From assembly GCA_000381605.1 (NCBI GenBank), contig KB906754.1:641147-705146 (forward strand): DNA of 64,000 bases, read 5' to 3'. Under the pieces are notes generated by a model. The model was not told the DNA's origin and ran no database searches. It saw only the letters and a list, made by a program, of their open reading frames with translations. The position numbers and the translations under genes were made by a program. Numbering within the stretch: the stretch's first letter is position 1; the number at the start of each line of letters is the position of its first letter. Source of the DNA: Acidobacteriaceae bacterium KBS 89 (GTDB taxonomy: Bacteria > Acidobacteriota > Terriglobia > Terriglobales > Acidobacteriaceae). This document shows, in pieces, positions 56,204 to 64,000 of this stretch.

Positions 56204-56313
56204 AACCGCTAAGTCCTTTGCCTGCACGATTTTGGCCGTAACTCTCGTGTTTGCACGATTTTAGCCCACCACAACCACCCTAAGTCGCTTGAAAACAGTG
56301 ACTTACGAAAATA

Positions 56314-56328
56314 CCCCCCCGGGGGGGG
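56314..56328. other. C7-G8 perfect palindrome upstream of the small Cys/His gene
   Basis: Seven C residues followed directly by eight G residues, 16 bases before the ATG of the gene at 56345 and adjoining its binding site. Homopolymer tracts of this length are prone to slippage, and the palindrome would form a strong GC hairpin in the mRNA leader. Confidence 0.8.
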
Positions 56329-56344
56329 ACACCAGGGAGAAACC

Positions 56345-56851
56345 ATGCAATACGAACTATGCCGCCACGTCAAAACCAATGGAACCCGCTGCAAATCCCC
56401 ATCGCTCTACGGCGAAAAGTGGTGTTACTTCCACAACCGCCTCCACCAGCGCCACTCCACCTACCGCCACACCGAAGCCACACGAGCCTATCTCGTCCCC
56501 GGCCAACACATCGAGCTCGCGCCACTCGAAGACCGCGAGTCCGTCCAGCTCGCTCTCTCTTGCGTCATCAACGCCCTCGCCACCGGACGCCTCGAAACCA
56601 AACGAGCCACCGCGCTCCTCTACGGCCTGCAACTCGCCAGCAACAACGCCCGGGCTCTCGCCACCGAACCCTCCGCCTCAGGCGTCGTCCGCGCCATCCT
56701 ACCCTCCCCCGAAGGCCTCGACCTCGCTGAACCCTGTCTCCACGAAGAACCCCACGACAACCTCACCTGGAACCCCATTGACGAAGAAGACGAAGAGTAT
56801 GAAGAAGACGACGACGACGAAAACGAAGATCAAGCATCAGAAGTGCAGTAG
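56345..56851 (+). CDS. Small Cys/His protein with acidic tail, unknown function
   Basis: A 168-residue soluble protein. The N-terminus contains a probable zinc site: CRHVKTNGTRCKSPSLYGEKWCYFHNRLH, i.e. C-x10-C-x9-C-x2-H with further histidines (about residues 6-34). The middle is helical (VQLALSCVINALATGRLETKRATALLYGLQLASNNARAL). The tail (about 143-166) is a run of Asp and Glu. GGGAG sits five bases before ATG. The pattern recalls a family found in many copies in this group of bacteria, but I have no functional name. Confidence 0.75.
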   Translation: MQYELCRHVKTNGTRCKSPSLYGEKWCYFHNRLHQRHSTYRHTEATRAYLVPGQHIELAPLEDRESVQLALSCVINALATGRLETKRATALLYGLQLASNNARALATEPSASGVVRAILPSPEGLDLAEPCLHEEPHDNLTWNPIDEEDEEYEEDDDDENEDQASEVQ

Positions 56852-57023
56852 CGCTCGCTAACATCGCACCTGTCCCCCAGCAAGGCATCCCGTCACAAAA
56901 GGAGAACAATCCGTGTCATCCGTGCTCATCCGTGGTCGGCCGTTCTGGCAGGAGGCACCCCGACCGTGCTGCTGTAGAATGAGCCTCAATACCAAAAAAG
57001 TCGCGTCAAAGGAAGCGCATCAA

Positions 57024-58016
57024 ATGGAAAAGCTGACACCCGGAAAACTCGCAGGACTCAAAGCCGTCTCCGACCATCGCGGAGTCATCGCCGCAGCCGC
57101 AATGGACCAGCGCGGCTCACTCCAGAAGTCCCTCGCCAAGGAGCGCGGCGCCGCTGCAGACGCCCACGATCTTGAAGTCTTCAAGACCCTCGTAACCTCC
57201 GTCCTCACCAAGCACGCTTCCGCCATCCTCCTCGACCCCGAGTTTGGCCTCCCGGCCTCCAAACACCGCAACGGCAAGGGCCTCCTCCTCGCCTATGAGA
57301 AGACCGGCTACGACGCCACTACCCCCGGCCGCCTGCCCGACCTCCTCGACGTCTGGAGCGTTCGCCGCCTTAAGGAAGCCGGAGCCGACTGCATCAAGAT
57401 CCTCCTCTACTACACCCCCTTCGAAAAAACCCCGGTCAACGACCTCAAGCACGCCTGGATCGAGCGCATCGGCGACGAGTGCGTCGCCCACGACATCCCC
57501 TTCTTCCTCGAGTTCGTCGGCTACGCCACCGACGGCGGCGATGAAAAATCCCTCGCCTACGCCAAACTGAAACCCGAGGTAGTCTCCGGCTCCATGGCCG
57601 AGTTCGGCAAAGCCCGCTACAACGTCGACGTGTTGAAGGTCGAGGTCCCGGTCGAGATGTCCTTCGTTGAAGGCACCAAGGCCTTCAAGGGTGAGAAGGC
57701 CTACACCCGCAAGGAAGCCCTGCAACACTTCCGCGACGCCGCCACCATGACCCACAAACCCTTCATCTATCTCTCGGCCGGCGTCTCCAACCCCGTCTTC
57801 ATCGAAACCCTTGAGCTCGCCGTCGAATCCGGCACCAGCTTCAACGGCGTTCTCTGCGGCCGCGCCACCTGGAAGGACGGCATCGCCATCTACGCCAAGC
57901 AAGGCGCAAAAGCCTTCGAAGACTGGCTCAACACCACCGGCGTTGAAAACATTAACAACGTCAACAACGCCCTGAAACAAGCCCACTCCTGGCACGAAAA
58001 AGTACAGACACACTAA
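57024..58016 (+). CDS. lacD: Tagatose 1,6-bisphosphate aldolase-like enzyme
   Basis: A 330-residue class I aldolase of the LacD type, which splits tagatose 1,6-bisphosphate to dihydroxyacetone phosphate and glyceraldehyde 3-phosphate. Motifs: AAMDQRGSLQKSL, ILLDPEFGLPA, GADCIKILLYYTPFE (Schiff-base-forming Lys), FFLEFVGYATDG, DVLKVEVPV and FIYLSAGVSNPVFIETL. ATG 57024 is chosen because the family start (EKLTPGKLAGLKAV) follows it; an earlier in-frame ATG at 56979 is possible. No tagatose operon surrounds it, so a general sugar-phosphate aldolase role is plausible. Closed by a 16-base-pair terminator. Confidence 0.9.
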   Translation: MEKLTPGKLAGLKAVSDHRGVIAAAAMDQRGSLQKSLAKERGAAADAHDLEVFKTLVTSVLTKHASAILLDPEFGLPASKHRNGKGLLLAYEKTGYDATTPGRLPDLLDVWSVRRLKEAGADCIKILLYYTPFEKTPVNDLKHAWIERIGDECVAHDIPFFLEFVGYATDGGDEKSLAYAKLKPEVVSGSMAEFGKARYNVDVLKVEVPVEMSFVEGTKAFKGEKAYTRKEALQHFRDAATMTHKPFIYLSAGVSNPVFIETLELAVESGTSFNGVLCGRATWKDGIAIYAKQGAKAFEDWLNTTGVENINNVNNALKQAHSWHEKVQTH

Positions 58017-58040
58017 CTAACCCAGCGCGAAACGAGTTCA

Positions 58041-58079
58041 GCACAAAGAACGGAGCTTTCAAGGCTCCGTTCTTTGTGC
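58041..58079. terminator. Perfect 16-base-pair bidirectional terminator
   Basis: GCACAAAGAACGGAGC (58041-58056) is fully complementary to GCTCCGTTCTTTGTGC (58064-58079) with a seven-base loop. It lies 24 bases after the aldolase stop and four bases before the convergent SulP stop, so it probably ends both transcripts. Confidence 0.85.
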
Positions 58080-58082
58080 ACG

Positions 58083-59621
58083 CTACCCAACCCGTTCGCT
58101 CACCCTCGTTCGAAAGCGCGCGTGCAGTTGGTCCATGGAGACGTGAACCTGCTGACCGTTCTGCTCCCTCTGCACCGCCCAGTTCTCAATCACCTCGATG
58201 CACGCATGGTCCACATAGCGCAGCTCATGGCTATGCAGCCGCACCGTACCATTCGTCCGAACTTTATCCAGAGCCTGAGAGATCTTCGGAATGCCTAGAA
58301 ACGTCCCGATCCCCGAGAGATGGACATGCGTATGCTCGCCCTCCTCGACAACCCGAGCCTCCAGATGCGTAATCGTGTAAAGCAGTTTCAACAGCGACAA
58401 CGCAATCCCGACCAACACACCTGTCAGCAGATTCGTTGCAACGATCGTAATCATCGAAGTGAAGTAAATCAGCACCGGCACTTTGCCGAACCGGCTCAGC
58501 TTCTTCACATCCGCAGGCTTCACCAGCTTGATCCCGACATAAACCAGCACCGCCGCAAGACTCGCCGTCGGAATCATGTTCATCACGAACGGCAGAGCTG
58601 CAACCGACAGCAGAATCCATCCGCCGTGCATGATTGTCGACCGGCGCGTCTCCGCCCCAGCGAGAACGTTCGTCGAGCTTCGCACAATCACGCCCGTCAT
58701 CGGCAACGCTCCCAACACGCCGCAGATCATATTGCCCACGCCCTGCGCCGATAGTTCGCGGTCATAGTTCGTTTTGGCCCTGGTCTGCATCTGGTCAACA
58801 GCCGCGGCAGACAGCAACGTCTCCGCGCTCGCAATGAACGCCACCGCCAACGCCGTCCCTGCGATCGTCACCCAGGTCATTCCGCTTAAGCCCGCCATAC
58901 TGGGCAGATGAATCATCTCGCCAAGATTCGTCGGCACGGTGACCCGATTGACGTGGAGATGTAGCGACTGCGCCAACACCGTCGCAGCAGCAATACCCAG
59001 CAAGGCGCCTGGAACCAGCTTCAACCTCGCTGGCCGCAATCGCTCCCACAGCAACATCACAGCCAGCGTCACAAACCCGATCAGCGCTGCCATCTCCTCC
59101 TTACTTCCATTCAGCGGAAGAAGCCCACCAAACACAGCGCCCCACATCGCCACAATATTCGCCGGCCCGCTGTGTTCCGGAGCGCGGTCGAGGACAACAT
59201 GGAACTGCTGAATCACAATGAGCACGCCAATTCCCGCCAGCATCCCATGAATGACCTCCGGCGAAATAGCTCGAAACCATCGCCCGGTCTTCAGCAGACC
59301 TGCCACCAGTTGAATTCCTCCAGCAATGATCAGAATCGGTCCCAGCGCGATCAATCCATGCTCGCGCACCAGCTCAAACACGATGACCGCAAGTCCGGCA
59401 GCTGGACCGCTCACCTGCAGCGGCGATCCTGCCAGAGCCCCGACAACCAGTCCACCGACGATTCCCGTTACCAGTCCACTTGCGGGCGGCATGCCCGACG
59501 CAAGCGCGATTCCCATGCACAGCGGCAGTGCTACCAGAAACACAACCAGCGAAGCCGATAGGTCGCGCACAAACTTCCCTTTGTCCTGCACAGGCAGGAT
59601 CTTCATCACTTCAGTCATCAT
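58083..59621 (-). CDS. SulP-family anion transporter with C-terminal STAS domain
   Basis: A 512-residue membrane protein with about eleven helices. The SulP core begins with DLSASLVVFLVALPLCMGIALASGMPPASGLVTGIVGGLVVGALAGSPLQVSGPAAGLAV, the family signature. A C-terminal STAS-like domain starts near residue 430 (HVHLSGIGTFLGIPKI; HELRYVDHACIEVIENW). The directly upstream beta-carbonic anhydrase, five bases away on the same strand, argues for bicarbonate rather than sulfate transport. AGGAGG precedes the ATG. Confidence 0.9.
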   Translation of the reverse strand: MMTEVMKILPVQDKGKFVRDLSASLVVFLVALPLCMGIALASGMPPASGLVTGIVGGLVVGALAGSPLQVSGPAAGLAVIVFELVREHGLIALGPILIIAGGIQLVAGLLKTGRWFRAISPEVIHGMLAGIGVLIVIQQFHVVLDRAPEHSGPANIVAMWGAVFGGLLPLNGSKEEMAALIGFVTLAVMLLWERLRPARLKLVPGALLGIAAATVLAQSLHLHVNRVTVPTNLGEMIHLPSMAGLSGMTWVTIAGTALAVAFIASAETLLSAAAVDQMQTRAKTNYDRELSAQGVGNMICGVLGALPMTGVIVRSSTNVLAGAETRRSTIMHGGWILLSVAALPFVMNMIPTASLAAVLVYVGIKLVKPADVKKLSRFGKVPVLIYFTSMITIVATNLLTGVLVGIALSLLKLLYTITHLEARVVEEGEHTHVHLSGIGTFLGIPKISQALDKVRTNGTVRLHSHELRYVDHACIEVIENWAVQREQNGQQVHVSMDQLHARFRTRVSERVG

Positions 59622-59626
59622 GCCTC

Positions 59627-60310
59627 CTAGGCAATCTTCAGTTCGGTTGTGGTTTCAGTGGATCCAGATATCGCAGCCGGGCCGTCGACAGTCAGCTCAT
59701 GAAACGTACCCTGCTCTGAATCGAATCTCCTTAAATAGCCGTTCGCAATGTCGTACATCCAGCCATGAATCTCCACGTCGCCCGCCTTCAGCCCTTCAGC
59801 CACCGCCGGGTGCGAAGCCAGATTTTGCATCTGCGCAATCACGTTGGCCTCTGTCAGGATTTGCAATTTGCGCTCCGTGGTCCAGCTAGTCGAGTCCTCC
59901 ATCAAGGCCCGAAGCCACCGTGAAGATGGCCCAGCGTGCTCCAGCCACGACCGCACCATCGGCAACTCAGTCAGGTGCTCGTTTTCCAGCAACCCCTTCA
60001 TCGCCCCACAGTCCGAATGGCCGCAGATCACGATTGACGGCACCTTCAGTACCCGCACCGCATACTCGATCGTCGCTGCCACGCCGCTCGTCGTCTCTGT
60101 CGCAGGAGGCACCAGGTTCCCCGCATTGCGGCACGGAAACAAGTCCCCCGGCTCGCACTGCATGATCATCTCCGGCATCACGCGCGAGTCAGAGCAAGTA
60201 ATGAACAATGCCTGCGGTCGTTGCCCCTTCGCCAGGGAAGCAAACAGGTTAGAGTGTTGCGGAAATATAGTGGAACGAAATCGTGCATATCCATCAAGCA
60301 ATCGCTGCAT
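59627..60310 (-). CDS. Beta-class carbonic anhydrase
   Basis: Interconverts carbon dioxide and bicarbonate. The 227-residue enzyme has the zinc ligands in FITCSDSRVMPE (Cys and Asp/Arg dyad, about residues 39-50) and ICGHSDCGAMKGL (His and Cys, about 98-110), plus CRNAGNLVPP. GAGGAG lies six bases before ATG 60310. Transcribed directly into the SulP transporter gene, so the pair probably supplies or exchanges bicarbonate at the membrane. Confidence 0.95.
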   Translation of the reverse strand: MQRLLDGYARFRSTIFPQHSNLFASLAKGQRPQALFITCSDSRVMPEMIMQCEPGDLFPCRNAGNLVPPATETTSGVAATIEYAVRVLKVPSIVICGHSDCGAMKGLLENEHLTELPMVRSWLEHAGPSSRWLRALMEDSTSWTTERKLQILTEANVIAQMQNLASHPAVAEGLKAGDVEIHGWMYDIANGYLRRFDSEQGTFHELTVDGPAAISGSTETTTELKIA

Positions 60311-60541
60311 AGTTGTCTCCTCGGAACGCACTTACTCAGCGCGTTCAGGCAAACCATCGCCAACATCCCAGCAATCATGCAATTGAAGAAGAGGCTCTCC
60401 TCAGCTCCCAAAATTCAGACCCGGGATTCAGGTCGTCATTGTGAAAACAGGGACAACACATCTCGCACCCAGAGCAAAAAACAGTCGGGGATGCTATGCC
60501 AATCGCATGTTGCAATAAGTTAAGTAAGGAGAAGTGAAGAA

Positions 60542-60949
60542 CTATACAACGGGCGGTCCGCGCCCAAGCCCAGGCGCACGAGGAGCGCTGCCCAAAGCCA
60601 CGACATTCTCGCGGACAATCAGCTCCGCCAGAAAGGTCGGGCGCAACAGAGCAGCCGCGGCTGGGACTAGAGCAGTCGGCGCAATATGATGCGGACCAGT
60701 CGAGGACCCTCGGCTGTCAGGGGCTTGCGGAGCGTGCTCGATCAGCGTTGCAGCCGAGTTCATCGAACTCGAACGTTCATTCCGCGACCCCACGCGCACC
60801 ATTCCGCTTGGCGGAATATGCGAGTAGTTGACCCGCGAATGACGCATCACGTGCCGCCCATGGATCATCCCCATGAAGCACAGCAGGTTTAGACCGAGAA
60901 AAATCCCGCTGAACAGAAAACGACGCGAAATGGCTTTTCGAAAGTTCAT
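60542..60949 (-). CDS. Small membrane-anchored protein of unknown function
   Basis: A 135-residue protein with one hydrophobic N-terminal segment (FLFSGIFLGLNLLCFMGM), preceded by basic FRKAISRR and followed by a polar Ser/Pro/Ala-rich tail. No family recognised; no strong binding site. It may be exported or anchored. Flanking gaps (60311-60541 and 60950-61120) show no other gene. Confidence 0.45.
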   Translation of the reverse strand: MNFRKAISRRFLFSGIFLGLNLLCFMGMIHGRHVMRHSRVNYSHIPPSGMVRVGSRNERSSSMNSAATLIEHAPQAPDSRGSSTGPHHIAPTALVPAAAALLRPTFLAELIVRENVVALGSAPRAPGLGRGPPVV

Positions 60950-61120
60950 CGGCAACTGTACAAGATCTTCTATGGAATTGGCTACAAAGTCAATTCAAAT
61001 CGACGCCGTACGTTGTCCCAGGATATACAGTGCTACACGCCAGACATATCCCCTATTAGACGCAGTCATACCGTAATCGGTATTGCGCCTCTGGCGATTA
61101 AAGTGAAAATTTCCAGCGGC

Positions 61121-62680
61121 CTACTCCCACTCAATCGTCCCCGGAGGCTTTGACGTAATGTCATATACCACGCGATTGATTCCACGAACCTCACTTACAA
61201 TCCGGCTGGAAATCGTTCTCAACACCTCGAATGGGAGCGGAGCCCAATCCGCAGTCATTCCATCCTCACTCTCGACTGCACGCACCGCGCACGTATTCGC
61301 ATACGTCCTCTGATCCCCCATCACGCCAACCGATTTCACCGGCAACAGCACAGCAAAACTCTGCCACACCTTCCGATACAAGCCTGCTTTCTTAATCTCA
61401 TCCACAACAATCTGATCGGCCTCCTGCAGAATCGCAACTCTCTCCGCCGTCACCTCACCCAGAATTCTCACCGCAAGCCCCGGCCCTGGAAACGGCTGCC
61501 GCTCGATAATCTCCGCCGGCATCCCAAGATCTCTCCCAATCCTGCGAACCTCATCCTTGAACAAATCCCGCAGCGGCTCAATCAACTTCAGCTTCATATC
61601 CGCCGGAAGTCCCCCTACGTTGTGGTGACTCTTGATCGTATGCGACGGCCCATGCACACTCGACGATTCGATCACATCAGGGTAGAGGGTACCCTGCACC
61701 AGCCACGCGATCTCTTCACCCGTACTCTTCTCCGCCTCAAAAATCTTCTTCGCCTCATCGTCGAACACACGGATGAACTCGTTGCCAATCACCTTCCGCT
61801 TCGTCTCCGGATCGGTCACACCGGCAAGCTTCCCCAGGAATCTCTCACTCGCATCCACAGCGACGACGTTCAATCCAAGCTGCTCTCTCATCGTCGCCTG
61901 CACCTTGCGAAACTCATCCTTCCGAAGCACGCCATTATTGACGAAGATACATGTCAGTCGATCGCCGATCGCCCGCGCAACCAGCACCGCAGCCACACTC
62001 GAATCCACACCGCCGCTCAACCCGCAGATCGCATGCCCGCTTCCGACCTGAGCCTTCACGCGCTCAACAGTCGACTGGATAAAGTGTTCCGGCGTCCAAT
62101 CCTGTTTCGCCCCGCAGATATCCAAGCAGAAGTTCCGCAGCAACTCCATTCCCTGCGGCGTATGTGCAACCTCAGGATGAAACTGCACCGCCCAGATCTT
62201 CCTCGACTCATCAACAATCCCGGCAACAGCATTGGACGTCTTCGCGGTGAGAGAAAAGCCTTCTGGCAGCGCCTCCGCATGATCTCCGTGCGACATCCAC
62301 ACATCAAGCGTCCCAGGCAGTCCACGGAACAGCGGCGTCTCCGCCACCAACGTCACCTCCGCGTGCCCGTACTCGCGCGCCGCTGCCCCCACCACCTTGC
62401 CGCCCAAATGGTGCACAATGAACTGCAACCCATAGCAAATCCCAAGGATCGGAACACCTAGTCCCAGCACTCCCGCGTCGGCCGCGGGAGCATCCGCGTC
62501 ATAGACGGAACACGGCCCGCCCGAAAGGACAACGCCCTTCGGTTTCAGCGCTTTGACTTGTTCAAGAGGAACTGTGCACGGAAGCACGACAGAAAATACG
62601 TTGAACTCGCGTATCCGCCGCGCAATCAGCTGCGTATACTGCGATCCAAAATCCAGAATGACGATCGTAGAGGTATCCAC
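61121..62680 (-). CDS. guaA: GMP synthase (glutamine-hydrolysing)
   Basis: Converts XMP to GMP using glutamine and ATP, last step of guanine nucleotide synthesis. The 519-residue enzyme has the class I amidotransferase (residues 1-200: ILGICYGLQ with the catalytic Cys, and [12 protein letters not shown] with the catalytic His), the ATP-pyrophosphatase P-loop [16 protein letters not shown] (about 219-234), and the C-terminal dimerisation domain ending in [15 protein letters not shown]. Start is GTG 62680, preceded by GGGTAGGT. Standard length, intact. Confidence 0.97.
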   Translation of the reverse strand: MDTSTIVILDFGSQYTQLIARRIREFNVFSVVLPCTVPLEQVKALKPKGVVLSGGPCSVYDADAPAADAGVLGLGVPILGICYGLQFIVHHLGGKVVGAAAREYGHAEVTLVAETPLFRGLPGTLDVWMSHGDHAEALPEGFSLTAKTSNAVAGIVDESRKIWAVQFHPEVAHTPQGMELLRNFCLDICGAKQDWTPEHFIQSTVERVKAQVGSGHAICGLSGGVDSSVAAVLVARAIGDRLTCIFVNNGVLRKDEFRKVQATMREQLGLNVVAVDASERFLGKLAGVTDPETKRKVIGNEFIRVFDDEAKKIFEAEKSTGEEIAWLVQGTLYPDVIESSSVHGPSHTIKSHHNVGGLPADMKLKLIEPLRDLFKDEVRRIGRDLGMPAEIIERQPFPGPGLAVRILGEVTAERVAILQEADQIVVDEIKKAGLYRKVWQSFAVLLPVKSVGVMGDQRTYANTCAVRAVESEDGMTADWAPLPFEVLRTISSRIVSEVRGINRVVYDITSKPPGTIEWE

Positions 62681-62708
62681 CTACCCAGTGTAACCGCGGT
62701 GGCGACCC

Positions 62709-62891
62709 TCAACTCTTCCAGTAGTTTGAATCCCTCTGTCGCGCATTCTCCATGCCCGTCACCACGCCGATCCCAAGCATGATCACGTCAATGGCAAAGA
62801 TGTAAGGCTCAGGAATGTGGGTGAGATACGCCAAATACGACACCACTACGACTAGAAGAAGATATCCAACGGCATACAGGGCTGAGGACAT
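62709..62891 (-). CDS. Small two-helix membrane protein
   Basis: A 60-residue hydrophobic protein with helices at about residues 3-24 and 30-48 joined by LTHIPEPY, ending in a polar tail (NARQRDSNYWKS). GGAGAGAGACC precedes ATG 62891. Function unknown. It lies just upstream of guaA on the same strand. Confidence 0.6.
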   Translation of the reverse strand: MSSALYAVGYLLLVVVVSYLAYLTHIPEPYIFAIDVIMLGIGVVTGMENARQRDSNYWKS

Positions 62892-62948
62892 GGTCTCTCT
62901 CCAAACGGGAAGTAGGGGCCCATAGGAAATGAGATGCAAAATTCGTGG

Positions 62949-63914
62949 TCAACCGCGAAGAAAATTTTCTTGGCCCTCAAATGCCCGCCACAGCTGAAGA
63001 TAAGCAACCTGGCGCGCCACGTGGAAGAAGTCCGAGGCCAGAATATAGCACACCGTGACACCGACCCACCACCATGTCAGGAACTCAGGCGTCGTGACAC
63101 TCTCGAAAGGCAGCGGAGTTGCGGAAAACACCATTGCCAGCACAATCAGTGCGATCTTCACGATCCCCATCACCAGATTGATCTCCACCAGCTTCGACTT
63201 TAGCGGTCCCAGCCGAAACGCCGCCGCCAGACTTCCTCCAACGCCTAACCCCTTCAGCATCGCCAACAAAGGAGCTACAGACAGCGCCCAACTCACCACC
63301 GCCCAAAGCGTAAACAATCCAAGGGTCGTCACAATCACCAGTGAAAAATACCCCACCAGATTCGGCTCACCTCCTGCTGCCATCGGCCCGGTCACGGTCA
63401 TCTCCGCCACCCGCCCCATGCACCAGAACCACACCAAAAAACTCCCCAGCAACGCCACCACGCGCATTCCTTGCAGCACGATCAATGTGCCCACCTGCCC
63501 GTGCAGTCTCCCATCCACCCGCCGCAACACCACCGTGCGCCCAATGGCCGAAACCACTACCCAGACCACCACCATCACCGGAGCCAGCCACAGCGCCACA
63601 CGCAACACCTGTGGCACCAACGCCTCAATCGCCTTCGCCAATGTCTCTGCGGACCCCATCGGATCCAGTACAGTCATATTTCGCAGTGCCGCGTAGTCAA
63701 CGGGCGTATCCCGCAGAATCTTCGACCCAACAAACCAAAGAAGCAGCAGGGCTGGAATCCCATACGCCCACCGCCAAAGGACCTCCAGCGCCGTCAGTGA
63801 AGGCCGCCGCCAGCACTCAGATAGCGTATGCACAAAAGACTGCGTTCCCCGGACGGTCCCAGCAGCAATCACCACGCCATCCTGCGGCACCCGGTTTTCA
63901 GGTAACTGCCCCAC
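62949..63914 (-). CDS. Polytopic membrane protein of unknown function
   Basis: A 321-residue membrane protein with about six to seven helices separated by short polar loops (for example ALLLLWFVGSKIL, VMVVVWVVVSAIG, LGSFLVWFWCMGR, LFTLWAVVSWALSV). The GTG start shares its first G with the last base of the leuS stop, so it is translationally coupled to leuS. No named family recognised; similar leuS-linked membrane genes are seen in this group, probably with a lost or unassigned role. Confidence 0.75.
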   Translation of the reverse strand: MGQLPENRVPQDGVVIAAGTVRGTQSFVHTLSECWRRPSLTALEVLWRWAYGIPALLLLWFVGSKILRDTPVDYAALRNMTVLDPMGSAETLAKAIEALVPQVLRVALWLAPVMVVVWVVVSAIGRTVVLRRVDGRLHGQVGTLIVLQGMRVVALLGSFLVWFWCMGRVAEMTVTGPMAAGGEPNLVGYFSLVIVTTLGLFTLWAVVSWALSVAPLLAMLKGLGVGGSLAAAFRLGPLKSKLVEINLVMGIVKIALIVLAMVFSATPLPFESVTTPEFLTWWWVGVTVCYILASDFFHVARQVAYLQLWRAFEGQENFLRG

Positions 63915-64000
63915 TACTTCACCACAAGATTCACAAGCTTGCCCGGCACCACAATCACCTTCACCACGGTCTTGCCTTCAATCCGCGCCATCACCTTCTC
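63914..64000 (-). CDS. leuS: Leucyl-tRNA synthetase, C-terminal end only (cut by the right edge)
   Basis: The last 28 codons before TAG 63914-63916 read EKVMARIEGKTVVKVIVVPGKLVNLVVK; KTVVKVIVVPGKLVNLV is the characteristic ending of leucyl-tRNA synthetase. The rest lies outside the window. The minus-strand membrane-protein gene overlaps its stop by one base. Confidence 0.85.
   Translation of the reverse strand, partial: EKVMARIEGKTVVKVIVVPGKLVNLVVK

Larger units (their letters stand above)
55971..56344. other. AT-rich gap with direct repeats, a terminator and a C/G palindrome
   Basis: About 370 bases, distinctly AT-rich from 55975 to 56160. Contents: a 12-base direct repeat (56003-56014 and 56154-56165), a terminator (56181-56203), two near-identical 15-mers TGCACGATTTTGGCC and TGCACGATTTTAGCC around 56222 and 56252, and a C7-G8 palindrome (56314-56328) just upstream of the next gene. 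No protein gene recognised. Possibly a scar of a former integrated element. Confidence 0.5.

Noticed and set aside
61121..64000. Possible operon guaA-leuS with shared regulation
   Set aside because: The genes are on one strand but separated by two small membrane genes and a gap; nothing in sequence shows a common promoter or a purine riboswitch.

Overview
This window is a stretch of a high-GC bacterial chromosome. It carries about 60 protein genes, no rRNA or recognisable tRNA, no CRISPR array and no intact insertion sequence. Gene content and style point to Acidobacteriota, probably class Terriglobia (Granulicella/Edaphobacter/Terriglobus-like). The pointers are many secreted amidohydrolase, CocE and glycine-zipper proteins, a DUF3300 protein, Tat-exported enolase-superfamily enzymes, an lmo0937-type mini-protein next to CsbD, and numerous ECF sigma/anti-sigma pairs. 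The taxonomic assignment is inference from style, not from a marker gene comparison.

Layout. 1-2163: an open frame cut by the left edge, prephenate dehydratase, and a small stress pair (lmo0937-type peptide, CsbD) closed by a clear terminator. 2163-3882: a UbiA-type prenyltransferase and a triple-BON periplasmic protein. 3967-12485: an overlapping minus-strand operon for outer-membrane biogenesis (Omp85/BamA-like, a SurA-like chaperone without PPIase domain, and a TamB-like bridge). 12641-14924: ThiF-type E1 enzyme, then an ECF sigma factor overlapping its probable anti-sigma partner. 15017-21685: accessory-looking region with a glycine-zipper lipoprotein, a decayed sulfatase remnant, an unfamiliar duplicated Cys-rich membrane protein, a GNAT enzyme, a META-domain protein, a truncated sigma-like gene and a second ECF sigma/anti-sigma pair whose anti-sigma ends in a CxxCH motif. 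22223-25617: shikimate kinase, AI-2E family transporter (apparently CTG-initiated), a membrane-anchored protein and RsmE. 25635-29587: small envelope proteins, DUF3300 protein, a secreted hydrolase-like protein and a rhodanese. 30969-33546: two divergent enolase-superfamily enzymes and a metallo-beta-lactamase-fold protein, all with twin-arginine signals.

33575-38360 is the heat-shock cluster dnaJ-grpE-hrcA followed upstream by mrp and a hotdog thioesterase; its intergenic gaps are filled with palindromic repeats. 38533-43444 holds a TPR protein and an AAA+ (Mg-chelatase I-like)/VWA pair that is split by an alginate-lyase-family gene and a small secreted protein. 43492-49827: AsmA-like protein, exported amidohydrolase, NUDIX hydrolase, CocE/NonD hydrolase, CDGSH and UBP zinc-finger mini-proteins. 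49939-52460: sigma-54 response regulator and minimal soluble histidine kinase, translationally overlapping. 52822-58016: RNase PH, a second large amidohydrolase, a small membrane protein, an AT-rich repeat-bearing gap, a small Cys/His protein with an acidic tail, and a tagatose-bisphosphate-aldolase-like enzyme. 58083-64000: SulP transporter with beta-carbonic anhydrase, GMP synthase, small membrane proteins and the 3' end of leuS.

I did not find an obviously new defence, secretion or biosynthetic system. The most unusual items are the split AAA+/VWA locus with noncanonical ATPase motifs, the CxxCH-tailed anti-sigma factor, the duplicated Cys-rich membrane protein, two genes without a conventional start codon, and the repeat-rich gaps in the heat-shock cluster and before the gene at 56345.
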